From positions 1 to 6,404 of the forward strand of contig PWUG01000111.1 in assembly GCA_003562605.1 (NCBI GenBank): DNA of 6,404 bases, in the 5' to 3' direction. The stretch is from Syntrophomonadaceae bacterium. GTDB lineage: Bacteria > Bacillota_D > Dethiobacteria > DTU022. The notes under the pieces are model-generated. The model searched no databases and had not been told where the DNA came from. It was given only the letters and a program-made list of their open reading frames with translations. Made by a program: the position numbers and the translations under genes. This document shows, in pieces, positions 1 through 4,980 of the stretch. Position 1 is the stretch's first letter, and each line of letters begins with the position of its first letter.

Positions 1-117
1 CGGGTCAACAGCATGATAATTAAAAAGGTCGGCAATTACACCGGATAATCTGGGCACACCCAACAACAATACTGTCAGGAAAAGGACCCAGAGGATTTTC
101 TGCAATGCTTTTTTCAT
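1..117 (-). CDS. N-terminus of a membrane-anchored protein, cut by window edge (possibly CPBP-type)
   Basis: This minus-strand reading frame starts at ATG (117-115) and is open for 39 codons to the window edge, so only the N-terminus is seen. It begins MKKALQKILWVLFLTVLLLG, a basic start followed by a strongly hydrophobic stretch (about residues 8-20), so it is a signal anchor or first membrane helix. It continues with a segment containing LFNYHAVDP. A good ribosome binding site, GGAGAG (complement of 124-129), sits 6 bases upstream, and a sigma-A-like promoter lies at 152-179. The gene is divergent from the SplB-like gene at 247. The xFNYxAxDP segment reminds me of the N-terminus of some CPBP-family intramembrane proteases of clostridia, but the catalytic part is outside the window, so that identity is a weak guess. 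That a real gene starts here is fairly secure. Confidence 0.7.
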   Translation of the reverse strand, partial: MKKALQKILWVLFLTVLLLGVPRLSGVIADLFNYHAVDP

Positions 118-151
118 TACCAGCTCTCCAATTTATTTATTGCCTTTTGTT

Positions 152-179
152 TTATCAGTATCATTTTCTCAACAGTCAA
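152..179 (-). promoter_or_regulatory. Sigma-A-like promoter for the minus-strand gene at 1-117
   Basis: On the minus strand, TTGACT (complement of 174-179) is followed after 16 bases by TGATAA (complement of 152-157). This is a near-consensus -35 with a weaker -10. Transcription would start near 145, giving a leader of about 28 bases that contains the GGAGAG ribosome binding site. The spacer is AT-rich. Confidence 0.5.
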
Positions 180-187
180 AGTTTTAC

Positions 188-213
188 TTTAAGATAATAT
201 AACATATCTTTAA
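188..213. repeat. Imperfect palindrome in the divergent intergenic region
   Basis: The arms AAGATA (191-196) and TATCTT (205-210) are perfect reverse complements around an 8-base AT-only-but-one centre. They extend with one mismatch to TT/AA at 188-189 and 212-213. It lies between the promoter of the leftward gene and the TATAAT of the rightward gene, a usual place for an operator serving one or both. In such AT-rich DNA a 6-base arm can arise by chance, so it is only a candidate. Confidence 0.25.
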
Positions 214-234
214 CCTGATCATTTCAATTTTTAG

Positions 235-240
235 TATAAT
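235..240 (+). promoter_or_regulatory. Consensus -10 box just upstream of the SplB-like gene
   Basis: A perfect TATAAT ends 6 bases before the GTG start codon at 247. There is no good -35 at 17 bases; TTTAAC at 209-214 is the nearest partial match, at a long 20-base spacing. If this box is used, transcription would begin at about 246-248, that is, on the start codon itself. Confidence 0.4.
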
Positions 241-246
241 GATAAG

Positions 247-1140
247 GTGACTAACAAACCTGCTTACAAAGAAGTCGAGGCCAAAAGTGCCCTGCACAAG
301 CTGAAAAGAAAGATACCGTACGGCTGGGATTTAAACCTGTACAGGGGATGTTCTCATAACTGTGTTTACTGTTATGCCGCCTCTTCCCATCTATATTCAG
401 GAAACATTGATTTTTCCGGAGAAATTTTAGTTAAAACCAATATTGCTGAAATCCTGGACAAGGAACTTCGGGCACCCGGCTGGCAGCACAGCGTTATAAA
501 TATCGGTGGTGTTACCGACAGCTATCAGGCTGTGGAAAAACATTACCGCCTGATGCCTCAGATCTTGAAAGTTTTAATCAAACACAGAAATCCGGCCATC
601 ATATCATCCAAATCAGACCTCATTTTAAGAGACTATGATTTAATTGATCAACTCTCCAGGATCACTTACATAAATGTCGCCCAAACCATAACAACCTGTG
701 ACGAAATAGTCAGGGGAAAAATTGAACCGGGCGCGGTCTCATCAGAAAAAAGATTTGAAGTGTTAATAGAGTTCAGGAAAACAAATGCCTCGCTTGGTCT
801 TCACGTTATGCCGATTATACCTTACCTGACAGACCAGGAAGAGAATTTAGAAGAACTTTGCCATCAGGCTAAAGAATGCAAAGTTGACTACCTTCTGCCC
901 GGCACCCTCTATTTAAGAGGTCACACCAGGACCCGGTTTATTGATTTTATGAATAAAGAATATCCTGCCTTAACCGAGCAGTTTAAGAAACTCTATAAGA
1001 CTGGAAGCGCTGGAAAACCCTATAAAACTGACCTATACCAGGTTGTAAACAGGCTGAGGAGCAAATATGATTTGTCAAGCAGCTACATGAAGCCAATGAA
1101 AGACAGGTTAACCGGCAACAAACCTTCCCCAGGCCAGTAG
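247..1140 (+). CDS. SplB-family (spore photoproduct lyase-like) radical SAM protein
   Basis: This 297-residue protein belongs to the radical SAM superfamily, SplB-related group. The cluster-binding motif C35-x3-C39-x2-C42 (RGCSHNCVYCYA) would hold the [4Fe-4S] cluster that cleaves S-adenosylmethionine. Downstream are hallmarks of this family: GGVTDSYQ (about 87-94), a KSDLILRD strand (122-129), EPG (160-162) before a helix, and MPIIPYLTD (188-196). The protein is somewhat shorter than genuine spore photoproduct lyases, which are about 340 residues. Many such homologues are not DNA lyases, so the substrate is unknown. Cytoplasmic. The GTG start is forced: an in-frame TAG lies at 232-234, no start codon stands between, and the family's usual N-terminus (YKEVEAKSAL) follows at once. 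No clear Shine-Dalgarno precedes it. Its 3' end converges with the next gene, 19 bases away. Confidence 0.88.
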   Translation: MTNKPAYKEVEAKSALHKLKRKIPYGWDLNLYRGCSHNCVYCYAASSHLYSGNIDFSGEILVKTNIAEILDKELRAPGWQHSVINIGGVTDSYQAVEKHYRLMPQILKVLIKHRNPAIISSKSDLILRDYDLIDQLSRITYINVAQTITTCDEIVRGKIEPGAVSSEKRFEVLIEFRKTNASLGLHVMPIIPYLTDQEENLEELCHQAKECKVDYLLPGTLYLRGHTRTRFIDFMNKEYPALTEQFKKLYKTGSAGKPYKTDLYQVVNRLRSKYDLSSSYMKPMKDRLTGNKPSPGQ

Positions 1141-1158
1141 GGTAAAAGAGATCTGGCC
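1132..1158. other. Hairpin at the convergent gene ends
   Basis: GGCCAG (1132-1137) and CTGGCC (1153-1158) form a perfect 6-bp stem with a 15-base loop. It spans the stop of the radical SAM gene and the 19-base gap to the stop of the minus-strand gene. A hairpin between convergent genes could end transcription in both directions. Neither strand shows the T-run of a classical intrinsic terminator, so the role is uncertain. Confidence 0.25.
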
Positions 1159-1159
1159 G

Positions 1160-2137
1160 CTAATCCAACACCATCATCTTTTCACCGCCGTACTCCACTC
1201 CGGCACAATAGCCGATGTCCTGAAAAATTATCCGGCCACCTGCATTTTCTTTGAGGGTTATAGTAACAAGCCCCTGCAGATTCTCCTGGACCAGCGGCAC
1301 CATTTGATCACCACGAGGTCCATTCAACAAAATAAAATCTTCACCACTAGTTTCACAATCTATAGTCAAGTTATATCTCCTATTTTGCAAATGCATGATC
1401 ACATCAGTTCCTTTTTGAATCACTTCCACTTTACTGCGATTCATTGTGGTAAATTTAAAAAAAGTGCCGTCCACATACAAGCCAACTAAAAAACCCCTGA
1501 AGCTTGAAACAGGAAACGGTATATGCCCAAGGGAACAGCTCAAGGATACACGTTGTTTTTGAAAATGGTTACACTGAATCCAAATCCATGAATAAGGAAA
1601 AGCAGCACCCCAGTTTTTTTCTATGTAACCCTTTCCACCACTGAAATCAACTGACTGGCCATTAATATCAAGGGAACCCGTTAAATTAAAATCCATAGCG
1701 CAGACCTGGCTGTAACACTGCATCTTCATGATATAGTTGTAAAAGCCCATACTGCCAGGATTGAGGAAATTATCCGGCCAGTAAAGGTGGTTGTCAAATT
1801 GTATCCTGCCCTTTATAACTGCACTATTCCCGACCAGGTTAAATAGAATACCGCTCTGGCCGAAATTGTTACCGGCTATATCTAAATAAAAAGCATCTTT
1901 AGCAGCAGAAAAATCCTCAGTGGAAAAACGCTCATAACAATAGGTCTTGCTCATGCCGTCAACTACCTGGATAAAAGCATGGTCATGATCTGAAACCGAA
2001 CTGAAAAACACCCCAGGGATAAAGGCATAGGCGTGCTTCATATCCCCGTCGACCAGTTTAAAATACCAGCCTTCAAAATAGTTCTTTCCCAACCTGTCAT
2101 GGTAAAGATCTGGATTACGCAGGCTTCTGAGATTCAT
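1160..2137 (-). CDS. Tocopherol cyclase-like protein
   Basis: This 325-residue protein resembles the tocopherol cyclase (VTE1-like) family. In plants and cyanobacteria that enzyme closes the chromanol ring of vitamin E; the fold is a lipocalin/calycin-like beta barrel that binds a prenylated ring. Visible family signatures are YFEGWYFK at 20-27 near the N-terminus and GYIEKNWG at 170-177, followed by FPYSWIWIQCN (180-190). No signal peptide is evident, so it is probably cytoplasmic or membrane-peripheral. Anaerobic clostridia are not known to make tocopherol, so the real substrate is unknown. The start is ATG 2137-2135 with AAAGGA (complement of 2149-2154) 11 bases upstream, a rather long spacing. 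A 7-codon frame (MKGIFII) starting at 2157 ends in TGA overlapping this ATG. No convincing promoter was found. It points the same way as the FAD oxidoreductase 351 bp upstream. Confidence 0.82.
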   Translation of the reverse strand: MNLRSLRNPDLYHDRLGKNYFEGWYFKLVDGDMKHAYAFIPGVFFSSVSDHDHAFIQVVDGMSKTYCYERFSTEDFSAAKDAFYLDIAGNNFGQSGILFNLVGNSAVIKGRIQFDNHLYWPDNFLNPGSMGFYNYIMKMQCYSQVCAMDFNLTGSLDINGQSVDFSGGKGYIEKNWGAAFPYSWIWIQCNHFQKQRVSLSCSLGHIPFPVSSFRGFLVGLYVDGTFFKFTTMNRSKVEVIQKGTDVIMHLQNRRYNLTIDCETSGEDFILLNGPRGDQMVPLVQENLQGLVTITLKENAGGRIIFQDIGYCAGVEYGGEKMMVLD

Positions 2138-2488
2138 ATTATAAATATTCCTTTCATTACAAATTGAAAAATAATTTAGTCGCTCTAATAAAAGGTGCGG
2201 CGATAATGCTTAGTCTGGTTTTGCTCATACTATATCATATTTCAGTTTCTTATCCGAAAAGCTGATGACCGACAGGGTAAAGGTTTAGGGATTATGTATA
2301 GAGTGCAACTACCCTCATGATTTGAACCCCTTATATTTGATCCCCTACCGGCTTTAATTATTTTTTTATAATACCAACAAGGGAGAGCTTTAAGTTGATA
2401 ATCATGCCCTTGTTTTTAGGGCAGGATAGCCTATGCCAGTGAAGGTGCAGTCTAATCGACCCTCGTACACCAAAAATAATTGTGCAGA
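2138..2488. other. 351-bp intergenic stretch without a convincing gene
   Basis: Between the FAD oxidoreductase stop and the tocopherol-cyclase-like start I see no protein of clear family and no RNA gene. It holds a 13-14 base direct repeat at 2320-2348. A 6-bp hairpin, TGCCCT (2405-2410) with AGGGCA (2418-2423) around a T-rich loop, lies at 2405-2423. TATAAT occurs at 2367-2372 without a good -35. Two very short plus-strand frames with ribosome-binding-like sequence upstream lie at 2206-2265 and 2395-2442. There is no hairpin with a T-run that would clearly terminate the oxidoreductase transcript. Confidence 0.6.
2320..2348. repeat. Two-copy short direct repeat, 15-bp period
   Basis: ATTTGAACCCCTTA (2320-2333) is followed by ATTTGATCCCCTAC (2335-2348). 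The two copies match at 11 of 14 positions, with the core ATTTGA-n-CCCCT identical. Such short tandem sites can be protein-binding repeats or the remains of an element end. No transposase gene is nearby. Confidence 0.4.
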
Positions 2489-3994
2489 TTAAGGTGTGCT
2501 GCTGGTAAACTTCCTTTTGTCCTTCCTACAAATCATCTGGATGGTATGGTTGCCGGACATAACCGCAGTCGGGATGCCACCACCCGGATTAACCCACTGC
2601 CCTGCCATATAGAAATTTTCCAGACCGGGCAAGGTCTTTCGCATCGAAGAGAGCAGTGAGAAATCGCTTTCGTCGAACATCCAGCCTTCATAGGAGCCCC
2701 TCCAGTTGCCGGTATATCTTTCCCAGGTTATCGGTGTTGCTATATCAGTCATTTCCACCTGCTCAGTAATTCCCGGAAAGCGCTCTTCCAGCCCGCCAAT
2801 TACTGCCTGCACAATAGCTTCTTTCTCATCTCTGTAAAGTCTTAGATCCTGCCTAAGCTCGTGCCATAAATCATAGTTGGTCTCAAATTGCACTATTAAT
2901 GTATTTTTCCCCTGCGGCGCCATGGTGGGGTCAAAACTGTAGGAGCGAACATTAATGGTATCTTTATTTTCACCGGCCACCACTATCGGCTTTAATAGAG
3001 GGTAGCTTAACCCCCCGATCGAAACAGGTAAATCTTCGAGTTCGCGTGCCACTCCCAACCCCACGTAAACCAGGGGCTGAAAAAGCTTGGGGTTGTCATA
3101 TTTACTTTTAACCTTTTCATCCAGGTAAACTCCACCCAGCATATCGAAGATGGTGGTGCGGCCATCGGCAGCTGATATAACCCAATCGGCCCGGTGTTCG
3201 CTGCCATCTGCCAGGCGGATACCAACCGCGCGGTTGTTTTCTACCAGGATCTTAATCACCCGGGAGTTATAATGTATCTCGCCTCCTAAAGCAAGGTAAC
3301 GCTTTTCAATAGAGCCCACCAGCGAGAGCGCTCCGCCAATAATATATCCGGCAGACTTGCTGTGTTGCAAACCGAGCAGAAACAGGAGCATCATCATCGG
3401 GTTTTCAGCGCCGAAGCTTTTGCCGATCATCTCCCTTAAGAAGGGGCTTTTGAACCGTTTGGCAAAATCGCCGATGCTGAAACCACCCCACTTTTTATAA
3501 AAGCCAATCTGTGTGATCATCTTGAAAAGTTTTATTTTGTCTAATATTCCGTAGTTTTCCTGCGGTTTTTCCACCGGGACCGACATTTTTGATGCTTTCC
3601 GAATTGCTCCGGTGAGCTCTTTTATTACCACTTCGTCTTCCGTCGATATTCCCAGCAGGTATTCTTCAAAACGATCAGCATTGCAGTAGACTAAAAATGC
3701 TTTGCCGTCGCGGCTTTCATTGACCATATAGAGGTTATGGTTATAGATCTTCCAGCCTGGCGCTGCTCCGAGCTCTTCCCAGAACGGGTAAAATTCAATC
3801 CCCGGCCTGGTCCCCACTACCCAGTTAACGGCCCCATCAATGGTATAACCTTTGCGCTTCCAGGCGGTACAAACACCCCCGGGTATGCTGTGCATCTCAA
3901 AAATTGAGGTCCGGTAACCGTTCATTCGCCCATAGCAGCCTGCGGACAGACCGCTCAGTCCTCCGCCAATGATAATAATTGATTTTTCATTCAT
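2489..3994 (-). CDS. Phytoene desaturase-like FAD-dependent oxidoreductase (CrtI/RetSat-type)
   Basis: A flavoprotein of about 501 residues in the phytoene dehydrogenase-related group, which includes carotenoid desaturases and retinol saturase-like enzymes acting on conjugated isoprenoids. The N-terminal dinucleotide-binding fold is clear: SIIIIGGGLSGLSAG with G10-x-G12-x2-G15, the ribose-binding E33 ending the second strand, then PGG (38-40). The C-terminal FAD motif MAGQWVNPGGGIPTAVMSG spans about 463-481. The length is normal for the family. The ribosome binding site GGAGGG (complement of 4001-4006) directly abuts an ATG at 4000, leaving no spacing. The in-frame ATG at 3994 has 6 bases of spacing and is chosen here; the other start would add two residues. 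No crtB, GGPP synthase or other carotenoid gene is near, so the substrate is unknown. It is transcribed divergently from the TetR gene, from a promoter carrying a possible operator. Confidence 0.87.
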   Translation of the reverse strand: MNEKSIIIIGGGLSGLSAGCYGRMNGYRTSIFEMHSIPGGVCTAWKRKGYTIDGAVNWVVGTRPGIEFYPFWEELGAAPGWKIYNHNLYMVNESRDGKAFLVYCNADRFEEYLLGISTEDEVVIKELTGAIRKASKMSVPVEKPQENYGILDKIKLFKMITQIGFYKKWGGFSIGDFAKRFKSPFLREMIGKSFGAENPMMMLLFLLGLQHSKSAGYIIGGALSLVGSIEKRYLALGGEIHYNSRVIKILVENNRAVGIRLADGSEHRADWVISAADGRTTIFDMLGGVYLDEKVKSKYDNPKLFQPLVYVGLGVARELEDLPVSIGGLSYPLLKPIVVAGENKDTINVRSYSFDPTMAPQGKNTLIVQFETNYDLWHELRQDLRLYRDEKEAIVQAVIGGLEERFPGITEQVEMTDIATPITWERYTGNWRGSYEGWMFDESDFSLLSSMRKTLPGLENFYMAGQWVNPGGGIPTAVMSGNHTIQMICRKDKRKFTSSTP

Positions 3995-3996
3995 GA

Positions 3997-4050
3997 TCAT
4001 CCCTCCAGGAGCGTGCTAAGCATAAATTGCTTCACCTCTTCAGGTGCCAT
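3997..4050 (-). CDS. Possible 17-residue leader peptide ahead of the FAD oxidoreductase
   Basis: From ATG 4050-4048 a frame encodes MAPEEVKQFMLSTLLEG and ends in TGA at 3999-3997. The stop overlaps the ATG at 4000 and lies just before the chosen start at 3994. It sits inside the predicted leader RNA, and its last codons contain the oxidoreductase's GGAGGG site. Translation to this stop would place ribosomes at the oxidoreductase start, as in translational coupling. The peptide is helix-like in composition, but no Shine-Dalgarno is visible in front of its ATG, so it may be fortuitous. Confidence 0.25.
   Translation of the reverse strand: MAPEEVKQFMLSTLLEG
4018..4046 (-). other. Two adjacent small hairpins in the oxidoreductase leader
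   Basis: In the minus-strand leader RNA, CACCT-GAAG-AGGTG (complement of 4033-4046) forms a 5-bp stem with a four-base loop. It is followed by AAGCA-ATTTA-TGCTT (complement of 4018-4032), another perfect 5-bp stem. They abut closely and lie about 12 bases upstream of the GGAGGG ribosome binding site. They could tune translation, but both stems are short and no known riboswitch is recognised. Confidence 0.3.
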
Positions 4051-4087
4051 CAATTAAAAGCAAATAATTATTGTTGTTTCAAGTTCG

Positions 4088-4116
4088 ATCATATTGTTTT
4101 TAACAAATGTTGACAA
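4088..4116 (-). promoter_or_regulatory. Promoter of the FAD oxidoreductase
   Basis: On the minus strand, TTGTCA (complement of 4111-4116) is followed after exactly 17 bases by TATGAT (complement of 4088-4093). Each hexamer differs from the sigma-A consensus at one position. Transcription would start near 4081, giving a leader of roughly 85 bases before the ATG at 3994. Confidence 0.6.
4100..4113. promoter_or_regulatory. Degenerate fourth copy of the TetR-type operator
   Basis: TTAAC-AAAT-GTTGA keeps the AAC-N4-GTT core of the three perfect sites at 4315-4366, and 7 of 10 arm positions agree. It overlaps the -35 and upstream spacer of the oxidoreductase promoter, where a bound repressor would block RNA polymerase. 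The core alone is short and does occur elsewhere, for example at 5149-5158 inside a gene, so position is the main support. Confidence 0.4.
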
Positions 4117-4240
4117 GGGGTATATATTTACATTTTCAATCTCACTCCTAGCCTTATTATTTAATTACTGAGATCTCTGAATCGCCTTTAATAAGTTAAT
4201 TAAGGTTGTACGGATGATGCCAAGAAGGGTTGGAAGAAAT

Positions 4241-4287
4241 CTGTGGTAATCTTTTTCTTAATTTAAATTACCCTGTGGTTTATCTTT
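4241..4287. repeat. Direct repeat upstream of the TetR operon promoter
   Basis: CTGTGGT at 4241-4247 recurs at 4273-4279, 32 bases apart (about three helical turns). Both copies are followed by an A/T-rich stretch and ATCTTT. GGTAAT (4245-4250) and ATTACC (4267-4272) also form an inverted pair between them. The repeat ends about 20 bases before the -35 box, so it could bind an activator, but this is speculative. Confidence 0.3.
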
Positions 4288-4306
4288 AAAAATCATGAAA
4301 AAACTC

Positions 4307-4335
4307 TTGACAATATAACATGCGTTATTTATAAT
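4307..4335 (+). promoter_or_regulatory. Perfect sigma-A consensus promoter of the TetR operon
   Basis: TTGACA (4307-4312) is followed after exactly 17 bases by TATAAT (4330-4335). Both hexamers match the consensus fully. Transcription should start near 4342, giving a leader of about 39 bases. A promoter this strong in front of a regulator gene suggests that it is normally held down by a repressor. Confidence 0.85.
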
Positions 4336-4366
4336 AACAATAGTTATACATTATAACACAGGTTAT
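4315..4366. promoter_or_regulatory. Three-site TetR operator array, ATAAC-N4-GTTAT with 19-bp period
   Basis: Three perfect inverted repeats with identical arms and different 4-base centres occur at 4315-4328 (centre ATGC), 4334-4347 (AATA) and 4353-4366 (ACAG). They are spaced exactly 19 bp apart. The first fills the -35/-10 spacer, the second covers the end of the -10 and the transcription start, and the third lies in the leader just before the ribosome binding site. Identical arms with drifting centres and spacing mark them as protein-binding sites under selection. The adjacent TetR protein is the obvious candidate to bind them, giving autorepression. That pairing is inferred, not shown. 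Confidence 0.8.
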
Positions 4367-4380
4367 AGGGAGGTGATTAA

Positions 4381-4980
4381 ATGAGACAACCAAGCGTCTA
4401 TTCGCGCGAACAGGTAGTTGAAGCCGCGCTCGAACTTGTCCGGGAGGAAGGCTGGGGTAAGGTAACCACGCGGGCTATCGCCCAAAAGATCGGTTCCTCA
4501 ACCATGCCCATTTACTCCCACGTGCGCTCGGTGAAGGAGCTGGAAAAAGAGTTGCGGGTTAAAGCCCGTGAAATTCAAAAAAGCTTTCAGCAACGCCCTT
4601 ACAGTGAACATGTCCTTTTAAATCTGGCTTTCGGTTACGTGGTCTTTGCCCGGGACGAAAAAAATCTGTTCCGGTTTCTCTACCTGGAAAGCCCAGACCA
4701 ACTCGACCTGGAGAATGGAGAAGGCATGAAAGAATCATTTTTTCTGGAATTTGGTGAAGACAGCGAGGAAGGAAGGGCTCTGAAAGAGCTAAAAAGCTCC
4801 GGGCAGGAAGTGCTGATCCGCTACACCTGGATCTTTACCCACGGCCTGGCCATGCTTGTCAATGCCGGAACCTTCGGTTCCAATTCAAACCAATCCATAA
4901 TGCGCTTCCTGATGAACGCCGGAGAAGCGTTCTATCTGTGGGGAATTCGTCAAGAAGGAGGAGATGAAAGTGGAGAATAA
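4381..4980 (+). CDS. TetR/AcrR-family transcriptional regulator
   Basis: A 199-residue protein of typical TetR length. The N-terminal helix-turn-helix domain covers about residues 8-55: an EQVVEAALELVREEGW helix, then VTTRAIAQKIGSSTMPIYSHVRS with the recognition helix near SSTMPIYSH, then the K-x-L connection. The C-terminal half (about 70-195) is the variable ligand-binding and dimer domain, so the inducer cannot be predicted. The start is secure: GGGAGGTGAT (4368-4377) precedes ATG with 7 bases of spacing. It has its own perfect promoter overlaid by three palindromes that it probably binds. Its last 17 bases overlap the first membrane protein gene, so the three genes should be co-transcribed. 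The regulator likely controls that membrane pair and perhaps the divergent oxidoreductase. Confidence 0.92.
   Translation: MRQPSVYSREQVVEAALELVREEGWGKVTTRAIAQKIGSSTMPIYSHVRSVKELEKELRVKAREIQKSFQQRPYSEHVLLNLAFGYVVFARDEKNLFRFLYLESPDQLDLENGEGMKESFFLEFGEDSEEGRALKELKSSGQEVLIRYTWIFTHGLAMLVNAGTFGSNSNQSIMRFLMNAGEAFYLWGIRQEGGDESGE

Noticed and set aside
1304..1489. 61-codon plus-strand frame
   Set aside because: Lies antisense within the tocopherol-cyclase-like gene, with no ribosome binding site or family resemblance; a shadow.
2135..2157. 7-codon upstream frame (MKGIFII) overlapping the tocopherol-cyclase-like start by ATGA
   Set aside because: No Shine-Dalgarno before it; its second and third codons form the ribosome binding site of the main gene, so it is probably incidental.
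2405..2423. TGCCCT/AGGGCA hairpin as a terminator for the FAD oxidoreductase gene
   Set aside because: The 6-bp stem has no T-run after it on the minus strand, and on the plus strand no gene precedes it.
2467..2497. ACACC/GGTGT inverted repeat spanning the oxidoreductase stop
   Set aside because: Only 5 bp of stem with a 21-base loop; too weak for a terminator.
3007..3225. 72-codon minus-strand frame
   Set aside because: Out-of-frame reading inside the FAD oxidoreductase gene, whose own frame is well supported.
4165..4257. 30-codon open stretch on the minus strand ending ...LINLLKAIQRSQ
   Set aside because: It looked at first like a transposase-type C-terminal remnant, but it has no start codon, I cannot match it to a family, and open stretches of this length are common by chance.
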